Assembly: GCA_018657495.1 (NCBI GenBank)
Contig: JABHXA010000008.1
Location: forward strand, 62,001 to 126,000
Length of the DNA stretch: 64,000 nt
Origin: Fidelibacterota bacterium
Lineage (GTDB): Bacteria > Fidelibacterota > Marinisomatia > SCGC-AAA003-L08 > JACNLC01
Reading direction: 5' to 3'
Each line of letters starts with the position of its first letter. The stretch's first letter is position 1. Position numbers and translations under genes: made by a program. The notes beneath the pieces are model-generated. The model saw only the letters and a list, made by a program, of their open reading frames with translations. It did not search any database and was not told where the DNA came from. Below are positions 16,692 through 26,378 of the stretch, piece by piece.

Positions 16692-18014
16692 ATGATTCAA
16701 AAGTATTTTATCGAAACATACGGTTGCCAAATGAATGTCTATGATTCAGAATTGGTTTCTACTTTGCTTGAAAAATCAGGTTATACTGAATGTAAAGATC
16801 TTCGTGATGCCGATGCCATTTTTCTCAATACCTGTTCTATTCGTGAAAAAGCTGAAGATACCGTCAATAACAGATTAACAAATTTTAAACATCTTAAACG
16901 AAAGAATCCAAATCTCATCATTGGCGTTCTCGGCTGTATGGCTCAAAACTTAAAAAATGATCTGCTGGAATCTAAACCTTGGGTGGATGTTATTCTGGGT
17001 CCTGATTCTTATCGGCGCTTACCGGAAATTCTGGATGAACGAAAAAATAACCTGGATCACCTTGTTGATACCCGTCTTTCCCGGTTTGAAGTTTATGAAG
17101 ATATGTTTCCAAATCGACGGGACGGTATAAATGCCTGGATATCCATTTCCCGCGGCTGTGATAAGTTCTGTACATTTTGTATTGTCCCATTCACTCGTGG
17201 TAGAGAACGTAGCAGACTGATTGCCGGGATAATTAGCGAAACCAAACAGGCAGTAGCTGACGGTTTTCAGGAAATCACCCTCCTTGGCCAGAATGTCAAT
17301 TCCTTTCGAACTCCTGAAGGAGATTTCCCTGATTTGCTCAAAGCAGTTGCAGCTGTTAAAGGAGTATCTCGGGTAAGGTACACATCACCGCATCCGCAGG
17401 ATATTGATGACAGATTACTGCAGGTGATGAAGGATCATGAAAATATTTGTAACCATATTCATCTGCCTTTGCAGGCGGGATCAGATCGAATTCTAAAAAG
17501 AATGAATAGAACATACTCGCAGAAAGAATTCCTCAACCTTGCTGAAAAGATCAGATTATACTTACCTGATTGTGCAATAAGTACAGATATTATTGTCGGG
17601 TTCCCTGGTGAGACTGAAGAAGATTTCCTGCAGACTCTGAATGTCATCAGGCAAGTAGGGTTTGATTCGGCTTTTATGTTTAAATATTCGTCAAGGCCAG
17701 GAACAAAAGCTGCTGAATATACTGACCAAATCCCGGAAGATATAAAGCAGTCCAGATTGGAAAGGCTCATAGAATTACAAAAAAATGTATCTCTTATTGC
17801 CAATCAAAAACAAATTGGAAACATTTTACAAGTCATCGTTGAAAAAGAAAGCAAAAAATCCACCAGGCAATGGGCTGGAAGAACAGAGGGAAACTGCTGG
17901 GTGGTTTTTGATAAAGGGAATGAACAGATCAACGATATAATAAATATTAAAATAACCGATGCCAGAGGAATTACCCTGTTTGGCGAGCGGATTTACGAGG
18001 AGGTTCAAGTCTAA
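16692..18014 (+). CDS. miaB: tRNA-2-methylthio-N6-dimethylallyladenosine synthase MiaB
   Basis: Radical-SAM methylthiotransferase that modifies A37 of tRNAs reading UNN codons. The N-terminal UPF0004 domain carries the auxiliary cluster cysteines C11 (YGCQMN), the one in NTCSIREKAE, and the one in VLGCMAQ. The radical-SAM motif RGCDKFCTFC gives C156, C160 and C163. A C-terminal TRAM domain follows (about 375-440). Length 440 is normal. The stop abuts the lapA-like start directly, so the two genes are coupled. Confidence 0.97.
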   Translation: MIQKYFIETYGCQMNVYDSELVSTLLEKSGYTECKDLRDADAIFLNTCSIREKAEDTVNNRLTNFKHLKRKNPNLIIGVLGCMAQNLKNDLLESKPWVDVILGPDSYRRLPEILDERKNNLDHLVDTRLSRFEVYEDMFPNRRDGINAWISISRGCDKFCTFCIVPFTRGRERSRLIAGIISETKQAVADGFQEITLLGQNVNSFRTPEGDFPDLLKAVAAVKGVSRVRYTSPHPQDIDDRLLQVMKDHENICNHIHLPLQAGSDRILKRMNRTYSQKEFLNLAEKIRLYLPDCAISTDIIVGFPGETEEDFLQTLNVIRQVGFDSAFMFKYSSRPGTKAAEYTDQIPEDIKQSRLERLIELQKNVSLIANQKQIGNILQVIVEKESKKSTRQWAGRTEGNCWVVFDKGNEQINDIINIKITDARGITLFGERIYEEVQV

Positions 18015-18353
18015 ATGAAATTATTTAAAATCCTGATTCTAATTGTAGTGATTTTTATCCTGGTGGTTTTCTTTTACCAGAATTATTCCCTCAATCCAGA
18101 ACCGATATGGGTATGGTTATATCCTGGAAAAGAATTCTCCATGTCGTTTCCTCTGCTTATGGCGCTGACTCTGATGGCAGGTGTCCTCATTGGCTTCATG
18201 ACTGCAATAATGCAAATATTCACTCAGAAAAGTGAAACCAGTAAATACCGATCGCAAGTCAAGAAGTTAAATAATGAACTGGATACTTTGAGGAATCAGC
18301 CTATTGAAGATAATCTGGTACTGAGCGAAGAAGCAGAAAGTGTGGATGTCTAA
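18015..18353 (+). CDS. LapA-like (DUF1049) inner-membrane protein
   Basis: Small membrane protein of the lipopolysaccharide assembly protein A domain family. Two hydrophobic helices (about 4-22 and 45-68) frame a short periplasmic loop with NPEPIWVWLYPG, followed by a cytoplasmic coiled coil (about 75-97). It begins at the base after the miaB stop, with GAGGAGG inside the end of miaB, and its TAA shares a base with the next ATG (TAATG). In E. coli, LapA (YciS) and LapB (YciM) work together in LPS control. The same gene pair is seen here. Confidence 0.85.
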   Translation: MKLFKILILIVVIFILVVFFYQNYSLNPEPIWVWLYPGKEFSMSFPLLMALTLMAGVLIGFMTAIMQIFTQKSETSKYRSQVKKLNNELDTLRNQPIEDNLVLSEEAESVDV

Positions 18354-19582
18354 TGGCTATTCCTCCTTCAATAGTAATAGCCATCATAGTAGTAGTTATT
18401 GGGATAGTAATATATATTCTGCTAAAACCTGGCAAGAAAACAGGTTCGCGAGATCTATATGCCGATGGATTAGATATGCTGGTTTCAGGGAAAAGGACGG
18501 CTGCTTATAATGCCTTCAAAACAATTGTTGAGAATGATACAAATCATGTGAATGCCTATTTAAAACTCGGGCAGGTTACACGGGAAGGTGACAAACCCCT
18601 GCAGGCCTTGAAAATACATAAAAGTCTATTGCTGAGAAAACGCCTAACAGATTACGAGCAGGTTGAATTATTTAAAAATCTTGCCCTAGATTATGAAACC
18701 CTGAATCAAATTTCTGATGCTATTACCGAAACAAAAAAAATCTTACAAATTGATAAACGAAATGAGTGGGCTCTAACTCATTTAGTGCGATTTAACCGTG
18801 AGATAAGGGAATGGGAAAAAGCAGGTAATTATTTAAGTCAATATTATAAAGTCACCGGCAACCCTGATACCCAAAGATTGGGTTTATATAAAATCCAGGA
18901 AGGCAGAATGGCCTTTAAAGAAAAGGATTATAAACTTGCAATTCGAAAATATTCAGATGCTCTGAAAATTGCCCCTTCACTTCATGAAGCCAACTATTTT
19001 ATCGGCAATGTGCATGCGGCACAAAGTGAACATTCTTTCAGCATTGGTATGGAAGCTGAAGAAAGCTCACACCTGTCAAAGAAAGGGATGAAAACTTATA
19101 ATAATGCCATGGATGAAGCAAAAGAAAAGTTATCCAGCGCGGTGGCTGAATGGACGATATATACTAAACATGATCCAGTAAATGCCTGGCTGGTATTATC
19201 AAAACTGAGAGACGCTTTATTTGCCCTGGAAAGATTTGATGAGATAGAAATTATCTTAAAAAATATACTCAGTGTGGCCCCGGACAATGTTGATGCAATG
19301 GAAAGCCTGGCTAATTATTATTTTCAAAAAGGTGAAAATACCAACGCCAGTGAACTGGCTGAACAGGTAATAGATATGGACGAGACATCTATTGTAGCCA
19401 ATTTGATTCGTCTTAAGATTGATGTTCAAACAAAGGAATCACGGGCTTTATTACAGGATATCGACAGGCTTATTGATTTGATGTCAAAAGACGAAGATCT
19501 CCACCACCAACGGCAGCAGATTGATTCAGATATCCGCTGGTTATTTAAATCAACTGGGGATTTGGAGAAATTTCGCGATTGA
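18353..19582 (+). CDS. Membrane-anchored TPR protein, LapB-like
   Basis: One N-terminal membrane helix (about 5-25) followed by a long tetratricopeptide array (about 35-400), as in LapB/YciM, which regulates LPS synthesis at the inner membrane. TPR signatures include GLDMLVSGKRTAAYNAFKT, AYLKLGQV and YKLAIRKYSDALKIAP. E. coli LapB also has a C-terminal rubredoxin-type metal site. No CxxC pairs are present here, so that part is missing or was never there. The start overlaps the lapA-like stop by one base. The LapB role is inferred from gene order and domain layout. Confidence 0.82.
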   Translation: MAIPPSIVIAIIVVVIGIVIYILLKPGKKTGSRDLYADGLDMLVSGKRTAAYNAFKTIVENDTNHVNAYLKLGQVTREGDKPLQALKIHKSLLLRKRLTDYEQVELFKNLALDYETLNQISDAITETKKILQIDKRNEWALTHLVRFNREIREWEKAGNYLSQYYKVTGNPDTQRLGLYKIQEGRMAFKEKDYKLAIRKYSDALKIAPSLHEANYFIGNVHAAQSEHSFSIGMEAEESSHLSKKGMKTYNNAMDEAKEKLSSAVAEWTIYTKHDPVNAWLVLSKLRDALFALERFDEIEIILKNILSVAPDNVDAMESLANYYFQKGENTNASELAEQVIDMDETSIVANLIRLKIDVQTKESRALLQDIDRLIDLMSKDEDLHHQRQQIDSDIRWLFKSTGDLEKFRD

Positions 19583-20343
19583 AGCGTTTTCTGATTTTAT
19601 TTGTCCTATTGGATATAATCATCCTCCAGACTGATGTCAATTCACTTATTGCTGATGTTAAAAATGGTGATCTGTCTGAGGCCAAATCGTATATAAAATC
19701 ATTAAAGAACCTGCCTGACGATTCTCCCGAGATTATCTACCTTGCTGGACTTGTAGAATCTGATTCTGAAAAGGCTGTTGAATTGTTTAGAGAACTGGTA
19801 AATCAATTTCCTGATGATCCAGTCGCCACGGATGCGATGATGAAAATGGGGGAATACTATTATGTAACGGGATTGTATGTGCAGGCGGCAAATTGGTTTA
19901 GGCGCATCGCTGATGATGACAAGGATTTTGAAGATCTTGAACGGACTGCTAGACTCCTCATCAAATCGCTGAATATCTCAGGTGAGTCTCAATTGGTTAG
20001 AGAATATACTGATAAATTTCTAAAAAAATATCCAGATTTTCGCTCAGATAAAATAACTGAGAAAGAACAAAAGACAATTACCAGGTATGCGGTAAAACCG
20101 GTGACTCCAAAGGGCGGATTCTCACTTCAGGTGGGGGCATTCAGCCAGGTTGAAGGTGCCAATAATCGCGCCGATGTGCTGGTAAAGGCAGGATATGATG
20201 CCCGCGTTGAAACATCCTATTCAGGTGGAACTGAACTCAATACCGTTTTGGTAGGAAATTTCAAAGATCGTGAGTCTGCTGAAAGAATGAAATCTATCCT
20301 TAAAAAAGATCAAGGCATGGATTCATTCATCTTAACAAAATAA
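19579..20343 (+). CDS. TPR and SPOR domain protein
   Basis: Predicted envelope protein that binds peptidoglycan. An N-terminal hydrophobic stretch (about 3-17) may be a signal or anchor. Tetratricopeptide-like helices cover about 20-150, and a SPOR domain (about 175-254) is marked by GGFSLQVGAFSQVEGANNRA and VLVGNFKDRESAERM. SPOR domains bind denuded glycan strands at division sites. The start is TTG at 19579, overlapping the previous stop by 4 bases (TTGA), so it is coupled to the lapB-like gene. Last protein gene before selC. Confidence 0.88.
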   Translation: MKRFLILFVLLDIIILQTDVNSLIADVKNGDLSEAKSYIKSLKNLPDDSPEIIYLAGLVESDSEKAVELFRELVNQFPDDPVATDAMMKMGEYYYVTGLYVQAANWFRRIADDDKDFEDLERTARLLIKSLNISGESQLVREYTDKFLKKYPDFRSDKITEKEQKTITRYAVKPVTPKGGFSLQVGAFSQVEGANNRADVLVKAGYDARVETSYSGGTELNTVLVGNFKDRESAERMKSILKKDQGMDSFILTK

Positions 20344-20348
20344 ATTAT

Positions 20349-20440
20349 GGAAGCGAATGTGTCCCTGGTGGGTACCGCGGTCTTCAAAGCCGTTGTGTGG
20401 CAGTGATGTCATAGGTGGATTCGATTTCCACACGCTTCCG
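20349..20440 (+). tRNA. selC: tRNA-Sec (anticodon TCA)
   Basis: Selenocysteine tRNA, 92 nt. The acceptor stem GGAAGCG pairs with CGCTTCC before discriminator G20440. The anticodon arm is GCGGT-CTTCAAA-GCCGT with anticodon TCA at 20384-20386, reading UGA. A long variable arm (about 20394-20412) and a T arm GTGGA-TTCGATT-TCCAC complete the class-II shape, and the anticodon loop equals that of E. coli selC. CCA is not encoded (CAA follows). The eighth acceptor pair appears to be A-A. No selA, selB, selD or in-frame-TGA selenoprotein gene was found in the window. Confidence 0.95.
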
Positions 20441-20444
20441 CAAG

Positions 20445-20480
20445 TCCCCGTCCTGAACATTGTTTCTCGACGGGGATTTT
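20445..20480 (+). terminator. Hairpin with T-run after selC
   Basis: TCCCCGTC (20445-20452) pairs perfectly with GACGGGGA (20469-20476) around a 16-nt loop and is followed by TTTT. It probably ends the selC transcript. Confidence 0.7.
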
Positions 20481-20691
20481 AGTTTTAGGTCTGATAGAAA
20501 TTCGGTAAATCCAAACACTTCAACATTTCACAATCTATCAGAATTTATCAATATCTATCGCAAATATGGGCAAAATAGGAAACAAAAAACAGGCAACGGT
20601 CAAGGGGTAAGGGGCGATGGCACTAAAATTGGTATGTAATACTGCCAATCACATTTTTGTGTGAAAGAACTACATGAAGAACTTTTAAAGA

Positions 20692-20988
20692 TTAGTTATA
20701 GAAAACTGGCGTTGCAAGTCTCATTAATCGAAAAACAAAAAATAATATTACTATTGCATACATTATTATCCTTCTAATGTGATAATTGAGCAGCCTCTCT
20801 TTTTCTTCTTTACCCGAAATGTTATTTTTCTTTATTTGGAAGAATAATATTAGTGATCTTTCAATCAATACGATAACAGTAATAAAGGTGGTGGCAAAAA
20901 CAAAACCCCCAATTGGATGCTGTCTTGTGAATTGTCCCATCTGTAAATAGCTTAAAACGTAATAAATATAGTCTAAAAATTCTTGCAT
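20692..20988 (-). CDS. Hypothetical small membrane protein, 98 aa
   Basis: Not recognised. Two strongly hydrophobic helices (about 27-50 and 73-92) are joined by a basic cytoplasmic-type loop (KKNNISGKEEKERLL), and the N-terminus is rich in Tyr. It lies alone between selC and the PQQ-propeller gene on the minus strand, with no clear Shine-Dalgarno sequence. Base composition is AT-rich like the background. It may be a real orphan membrane protein or a remnant. Confidence 0.5.
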   Translation of the reverse strand: MQEFLDYIYYVLSYLQMGQFTRQHPIGGFVFATTFITVIVLIERSLILFFQIKKNNISGKEEKERLLNYHIRRIIMYAIVILFFVFRLMRLATPVFYN

Positions 20989-21049
20989 AAATGCTTACTA
21001 ATGAAAATTAAACATTTTGATTATCAAGGGTCAGTATTAAAATTATTGA

Positions 21050-22774
21050 TTAATCAATAAGCGACAATCTGAAAGCGGCCATCTCCTGGGCATTGCGAAC
21101 CAATAGGATATCTCTGGCAATAACCGGATGATTCCAAGTTTTACCCTCAATCCCTGGAATTTTCCCTAACTCAAGAAATTGATCTGGGACTGCCTTTACC
21201 AGAGCGAGGTCTCCAGTTTCCGAAATCACCAGCAGCACATCCTGATCGGCAAGCAGTATAAATTGACCACGGTTGTAATCTCCACCCTGCCAGTTAAGCG
21301 TGCCATCCTTAACGTTGATGCAGGCAAGGGAGGAGCCGTCAAAACCATAGACAAAACCATTGTGAACCACTGAATCATTAAAATAGGGTTTCAATCCTGT
21401 GGAGGCCCAAAGTTCTTCAACCGTCCATAAACCTGACTTATGTGTCACTGAAATGCGGCGTATACCGTTGCGGTCATCAGCACTGATCAAAATGTCGCTA
21501 TTGGAAATCTGAATTGGCTGCACAATCGGATGTCCCTTCCATAGATACTGCCAGAGTTGCACACCATCAGCAGGTCTCACGCTGATTGTTCCAGCATCCG
21601 TCTGAAGAAGGATCTGATCAACCCCGTCAATTTCCAACAGGTGTGGTGAACTATAACAGTCGCCACCAGCTGGGATGGACCAGCGGGTTTCACCAGTATC
21701 TTTGTCATAGGCAATGAGCGAACCGGCTGTCGCCGCGATAACCATGTCTTCAAAAATAAGCGGTGAACTGGAAACACCCCAAATAGGAACCTCTGTGGAA
21801 GTATCCGTTGCCACATTGCGTGACCACACTACACTATTGCCATTGATATCCAATACATTCAGAATCCCGGTAGCACCTAATGTATAAATCCGATCGCCGC
21901 TGATTGTTGGAGTTCCCCGTGGACCGGCACCGGCATTTGACTCCCAAAATCGGATTGTGTCACTGTGTTTCCAAACCATCTCGCCTGTGGTTAAATTGTA
22001 GCAGGATACGATCTCATCTTTCCCTCTCTGCTCCTGAGTGTAAAAAATATCACCTAGGACGGCAAAGGAAGACCACCCAGGTCCAACAGGTTGTCGCCAG
22101 AGTTCGACTGGAGGTATTGCCAACCAATCAGTGTCTATCTTTGTGCCGTGAATGATACCGTCACGATTAGCGCCGCGAAAACCTGGCCAAGCAATTTCAG
22201 AATTTTGCACTGCCACGGCCATTGGGTTCTCATCTGACTCTTCGGCAGACTGAGTCAAAAGCAATTCCTCGGGAGTCAAAGACCATCGCCAGGATATATC
22301 TGACTCACCAGAATTGTTTATACCGCCGGTTTGAATAAGTGTCCACGATGATACTGTAAGTACGATTGTTACAGCCATCGTCAGGCGTTTGATATTATCA
22401 GGAATGCGTTGGCTGATAACAGCCCAAAGGACAAATACCATGCATAATATGGGGATGGCCATTATGGGAAAGAGAAAACCCATCCCTGCCTCTGCGATCG
22501 ACTTATGGAGAAAAGGCCGTACCATAATCAAAGTTAAAACCATCAGGAAAAGGGCACCAAAGCGATCCAGAAATGGTGCCCGACTAAAAAATAACCACCA
22601 TATAATGACCGCTATGCCAAGGATGAGTCCGCCAAACATTGCAATGCCCAAAGCGTCTGGTAAAACCATTGGAATTACAATTTTGAATATCAGTAATAGT
22701 ACCCCTAATGCAATCCCCGGCCATAGTCGTAGCTGTTTCGGTTGAGCAGTATTTTCTGCATCTCTATTAATCAT
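21050..22774 (-). CDS. Membrane protein with C-terminal PQQ-like beta-propeller
   Basis: The N-terminal third has about five hydrophobic helices (about 16-160). The rest is an outer-domain propeller of BamB/PQQ type (about 195-570), with blade motifs such as NLTTGEMVWKH, DKDTGETRWSIP, NVKDGTLNWQGG and several SSPL/GTPT turns. It begins the propeller with AWPGFRGANRDGI, seen in many PQQ-like repeat proteins. It may act in envelope assembly or as a dehydrogenase-like sensor; no cofactor ligands can be assigned. AGGAGG lies 8 bases before the ATG. Sampled lines run about 42-55% GC against mid-30s in neighbours, which suggests transfer from another lineage. Confidence 0.85.
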   Translation of the reverse strand: MINRDAENTAQPKQLRLWPGIALGVLLLIFKIVIPMVLPDALGIAMFGGLILGIAVIIWWLFFSRAPFLDRFGALFLMVLTLIMVRPFLHKSIAEAGMGFLFPIMAIPILCMVFVLWAVISQRIPDNIKRLTMAVTIVLTVSSWTLIQTGGINNSGESDISWRWSLTPEELLLTQSAEESDENPMAVAVQNSEIAWPGFRGANRDGIIHGTKIDTDWLAIPPVELWRQPVGPGWSSFAVLGDIFYTQEQRGKDEIVSCYNLTTGEMVWKHSDTIRFWESNAGAGPRGTPTISGDRIYTLGATGILNVLDINGNSVVWSRNVATDTSTEVPIWGVSSSPLIFEDMVIAATAGSLIAYDKDTGETRWSIPAGGDCYSSPHLLEIDGVDQILLQTDAGTISVRPADGVQLWQYLWKGHPIVQPIQISNSDILISADDRNGIRRISVTHKSGLWTVEELWASTGLKPYFNDSVVHNGFVYGFDGSSLACINVKDGTLNWQGGDYNRGQFILLADQDVLLVISETGDLALVKAVPDQFLELGKIPGIEGKTWNHPVIARDILLVRNAQEMAAFRLSLID

Positions 22775-23369
22775 TGGGAAACCCTCCTAATACATAAGAT
22801 TCGTTTTCATGGTCATTATACATTAATGTCATCTTAATCAAATAAGATGGTAATCTGTTACTACATGTATTCCTTCAATAAATGCGACGAAATTACGTCC
22901 TAAATTTAAGAAAAGTATTGGTTTTTTTATGGAGTATTTCCATTTGGAAAAATTGCATAATAACAGCCAATCTGTAAAATATTTGCATTATCTTATTTTT
23001 CTTAGGAAAATAAAAAATACTTATAGGATGCATGAGGAATAATATTTCTCGACAATTGACAGATAATTAAATTTGTAACTCACTACTGTCATAACTTTAT
23101 TTTTTTACTATAAAAGACCTCATACTAGTATTGAAATAATTACTTCACATGCGAAACAAATTTCTATATTGTATTAATACTCTAAAATTTTCTGGGTTGT
23201 ATTAGAGGATGACAATTAAATCCTCAACCAATCGTGATCTCTGTTCACTATCGGCAAAAACTGAGTAATATTATTCCCGATCAATTTCTTTCACTTTAAT
23301 TAATTATTGCAATAGTATTAAATATTATGGTAATATATAATAGTAATACATAATACATATGGAGATTAT
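22775..23369. other. 595-bp intergenic region upstream of the RHH regulator
   Basis: Very AT-rich. No convincing gene on either strand. Its right half carries the GTATTA/TAATAC cluster listed separately, and a possible sigma-70-type promoter (TTGCAA 23307-23312, 18-nt gap, TAATAT 23331-23336) leading into the regulator gene. Confidence 0.6.
23171..23357. promoter_or_regulatory. Cluster of GTATTA/TAATAC half-sites before the RHH gene
   Basis: Half-sites occur at 23171-23180 (perfect palindrome GTATTAATAC), 23199-23204, 23315-23320, 23344-23349 and 23351-23356; the last two form a direct repeat TAATACA-TAATACA just before the Shine-Dalgarno GGAG. Ribbon-helix-helix proteins typically bind arrays of such short repeats at their own promoters, so autoregulation is a fair guess. 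The 12-mer AATACATAATAC (23345-23356) recurs as its reverse complement before padR at 55984-55995. Confidence 0.5.
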
Positions 23370-23786
23370 ATGAAAGCAAAAGCATCAATTAATTTAGACG
23401 GCAATATCAAAGATATTCTTAATAAAGTCGCTGATGAGTTAAAAGGAGTCGGAATCCACATGGATTGCACCGAAAATGATGGCAAAGAAAAAAAGGTGAA
23501 AGTGGTTGTGGCGGTTCCTGATCTGAAAGACAGTGTTGACAAAATGGGCGAGAAACCTCGTGGCGAAACTGTCATGGTACGAATTACTGAAGAAATTAGT
23601 TCTGACCTTGATGCCTGGGTTGAAACAGGATATTTCAAAAGTCGTTCAGAGGCGGCAGCATTATTTTTATTGGATGGATTAAAACTGAGATCATCAGAAC
23701 TCAATAAGCTAAATGATGCTATTAGTGATGTTAAAAAAGCAAAAGATGCATTGCGTGAGAAAGCTAAAGATATATTCGGAAGTTAG
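23370..23786 (+). CDS. Ribbon-helix-helix type transcriptional regulator (probable)
   Basis: A 138-aa soluble protein. The C-terminal half carries a ribbon-helix-helix-like unit: strand ETVMVRITEEI (about 68-78), helix A SSDLDAWVETG, turn, helix B SRSEAAALFLLDGLKLR (about 92-108), then a coiled tail. The N-terminal part (about 1-45) is a separate alpha/beta element that may bind a ligand or partner. GGAG is 6 bases before the ATG. The upstream region holds repeated GTATTA/TAATAC elements. It sits in front of a histidine kinase gene (330 bp away) on the same strand, and a TAATACAT half-site also occurs at 24099-24106, just before that kinase. Targets are unknown. Confidence 0.72.
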   Translation: MKAKASINLDGNIKDILNKVADELKGVGIHMDCTENDGKEKKVKVVVAVPDLKDSVDKMGEKPRGETVMVRITEEISSDLDAWVETGYFKSRSEAAALFLLDGLKLRSSELNKLNDAISDVKKAKDALREKAKDIFGS

Positions 23787-24116
23787 TTTACTATGACTTA
23801 ATCTACTTTCTCACGTGAAAAAAAATGCAATATGCCGGATAAATATTTTCCACCTATGGATCGATATTAGAATCAATTTTATCTAAAAAATTCATTGAGA
23901 TAATATTTAATCGTTCTGAAAGTTGCTGATAAGATAAATCATGACATCAAATTTTTTATAATTTAACAAGTTGAGTCTAAAGAAATAACCGTGTACACTT
24001 TATATCACATTACAAATTATCTTAAAACAGGATTCTTTTAGTTCAGATTGATTTTACATTAAATTACCTCCACAGAAAATATTTGAATTAACCATTTATA
24101 ATACATTTAATATCAT
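23787..24116. other. 330-bp intergenic region
   Basis: No gene or hairpin terminator seen. It contains a CACGTG palindrome near 23812 and, 11 bases before the kinase start, one TAATACAT half-site (24099-24106) like those upstream of the RHH gene. Confidence 0.4.
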
Positions 24117-26348
24117 ATGGATCAAGGTAAAATTACCGTTCTTAAAGCCAAATTAGATGCTGCTACAGAAAACGAAAAACTTGTCATTCTTCATAACATC
24201 GCTTTAGCATATAGGTATTCCAACGTAAAGAGCTCCGAAAAATATTCCAAAAAATTATTAAATCTGGCTATTAAACTTGAAGATAGTCAATTTGAGTCAA
24301 AGGCACAAAAACACTTCGGTGCGATCCATTTTCTAAACGGTGATTTCATGGAAGCTTTGGAGTGCTTTAGTAGTAGCCTGGAGATTGATAAAATCAATTT
24401 GGATGATAACGGGATTTCGGCATCCCTAAACAATATAGGTATTGTTTATTCAAAACTCGGTGATAAAAAGAGATCACTCGAGAATCATTTAAAGGCGCAT
24501 GATCTGTTTATTAAAACGAAAAATCATGATGGTCTATCAGCTAGTTATTCAAATATTGGTGTGTTATATAAGGAGCTAACAGATTTTGAAAATGCAAGAA
24601 AGTATTATCAGAAAGCCTTGGTTATAGCAAAAAAACAGAAGTATCAATATGGAATTGCTGCAGCAGAAGTGAATATTGGTGAGTTATTATCATACCATGA
24701 AGACTATGACAGTGCACTAAAACTATTTAAGAAATCTCTAAAAACATCAAAGAAATTAAATAATCATCAATTCACCATAAATATTCTCAGTAATATCGCC
24801 ATAGCCTATCGAGGACAAGATAAAATTGAAGAAGCCCTTATGTTTATGTTTAAAGCCTTTAGGATTAGTGATGAGTTTGACCTAAAGGAAAGAAAAGCAA
24901 TGACTTTATGTAGTATTTCTGGTTTATACTATACCATGGAAAAATATAATTACGCCTTAGACCACATCCAAGAAGCAGAAATTCTTGCTACCAAATTAGA
25001 TTCCCCGGAATTGCTGCGCAAGGTATATGAATCCTACTCTGAGATATATGAAATACTTGGTGATTTTGAAAAAGCTTTTAACTATCATAAGAAATACACT
25101 GAACTCAAAACAAAATATTTCAGTGACAAAACCCAACTTGAAATCTCCCGTTTACATTTTAATTATAAATCTGAGAAAAGAGATGAGCAATCTCGAAATT
25201 TGGAAACTCGTCATGATAAATTACTGGAATCTGAACAGGCCTATAAAACATTGTTTAACGATGCCTCTGATGCAATTTATATTCAGAATTATAAGGGGAA
25301 ATTTCTTGATGTTAACAATCGCGTTGTTGAGATGTATGGGTATCCTAAAGAATATTTCATCAACAAAACCCCCGCAGATCTTTCTGCACCCGGTCGAAAT
25401 GATTTAGATAAGCTGGAATTACTTATTCAGAAGGCGATTGCCGGTGATCCACAACAGTTTGAGTTTTGGGGCAAACGTAAGGATGGTAATGTATTTCCAA
25501 AAGAGGTACGAATTAGCAAAGGGACATATTTTGGTAAGGATGTATTGATTGCGTATGCAAGGGATATAACCAAACGCAAAGAAGTTGAAAAAGAAAAAAA
25601 TATATTGGAAGCACGAGTTATCCATGCCCAGAAGCTGGAATCTATAGGTGTTCTTGCAAGTGGGGTAGCACATGAGATCAATAATCCCCTTACTATTGTG
25701 ATCAATTATGCTGAGATGATACTTGCTAATGAAAAGCTATCCCCTACAATGAAGCAATGGATTGATGGTATTCTGGTTGGGGGATATCGGGTCTCCGAGA
25801 TTATCAATAATTTGTTGTCGTTTTCACAAATTGAACTGGACGTTTATGAGACTGTAGAACTTAGAAAATTAGTGCAAAATGCTGTAGACTTAGTTGCTGC
25901 AAATTTAAGGGATGATGAAATAAATTATTCGGTTGAGACTAAATCTAATATTGAACACATCCTCTGCCAAAGGGGTCAAATTCAGCAGGTGATAATGTAC
26001 ATTTTAATGAATTCCCGTGACTCGTTGAATCATAAAGAAGGGGATATAGGAGAATTCCAAAAAAGAATTAAAATTTTAATCTCCTCAAAAACAAAGAATA
26101 AAGTAAAAGGTTTTCGACTTACAATAGAAGATAATGGAACGGGAATTGACGCTAAAATAAGAAGTAAAATATTTGATCCATTTTTCACTACAAAATCACC
26201 TGAAAAGGGAATAGGGATGGGATTATCTATTTCATATGGAATTGTTAAAGAACATGGAGGAAATCTATCTTTTGAAACAAAAACCGGGGAATGGACTCGA
26301 TTCCATTTAGATCTTCCTATTGATAAAAATAAATTGACTTCAAAATAA
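24117..26348 (+). CDS. Soluble TPR-PAS sensor histidine kinase (paralog 1)
   Basis: Two-component sensor with no membrane segment, hence cytoplasmic. Order: tetratricopeptide repeats (about 1-350, with [16 protein letters not shown] and [16 protein letters not shown] as clear units), a short coil, a PAS domain (about 370-490; [19 protein letters not shown], then a PAC end [15 protein letters not shown]), HisKA with phospho-acceptor H519 (GVAHEINNP), and HATPase with N-box NSRDSL, G1 DNGTGID near 672 and G2 GMGLSISYG. No receiver domain is attached and no response regulator is nearby. A close paralog starts at 62139. The ATG has no clear Shine-Dalgarno sequence. The MscS gene follows by 30 bp and may be co-transcribed. 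Confidence 0.92.
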   Translation: MDQGKITVLKAKLDAATENEKLVILHNIALAYRYSNVKSSEKYSKKLLNLAIKLEDSQFESKAQKHFGAIHFLNGDFMEALECFSSSLEIDKINLDDNGISASLNNIGIVYSKLGDKKRSLENHLKAHDLFIKTKNHDGLSASYSNIGVLYKELTDFENARKYYQKALVIAKKQKYQYGIAAAEVNIGELLSYHEDYDSALKLFKKSLKTSKKLNNHQFTINILSNIAIAYRGQDKIEEALMFMFKAFRISDEFDLKERKAMTLCSISGLYYTMEKYNYALDHIQEAEILATKLDSPELLRKVYESYSEIYEILGDFEKAFNYHKKYTELKTKYFSDKTQLEISRLHFNYKSEKRDEQSRNLETRHDKLLESEQAYKTLFNDASDAIYIQNYKGKFLDVNNRVVEMYGYPKEYFINKTPADLSAPGRNDLDKLELLIQKAIAGDPQQFEFWGKRKDGNVFPKEVRISKGTYFGKDVLIAYARDITKRKEVEKEKNILEARVIHAQKLESIGVLASGVAHEINNPLTIVINYAEMILANEKLSPTMKQWIDGILVGGYRVSEIINNLLSFSQIELDVYETVELRKLVQNAVDLVAANLRDDEINYSVETKSNIEHILCQRGQIQQVIMYILMNSRDSLNHKEGDIGEFQKRIKILISSKTKNKVKGFRLTIEDNGTGIDAKIRSKIFDPFFTTKSPEKGIGMGLSISYGIVKEHGGNLSFETKTGEWTRFHLDLPIDKNKLTSK

Positions 26349-26378
26349 TCTATCAATTTGTTACAAAAAGTATGAATC

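Noticed and set aside
23366..23704. Minus-strand frame of 112 codons opposite the RHH gene
   Set aside because: Ser-rich shadow frame of the regulator gene, which has its own ribosome-binding site and a recognisable DNA-binding motif.
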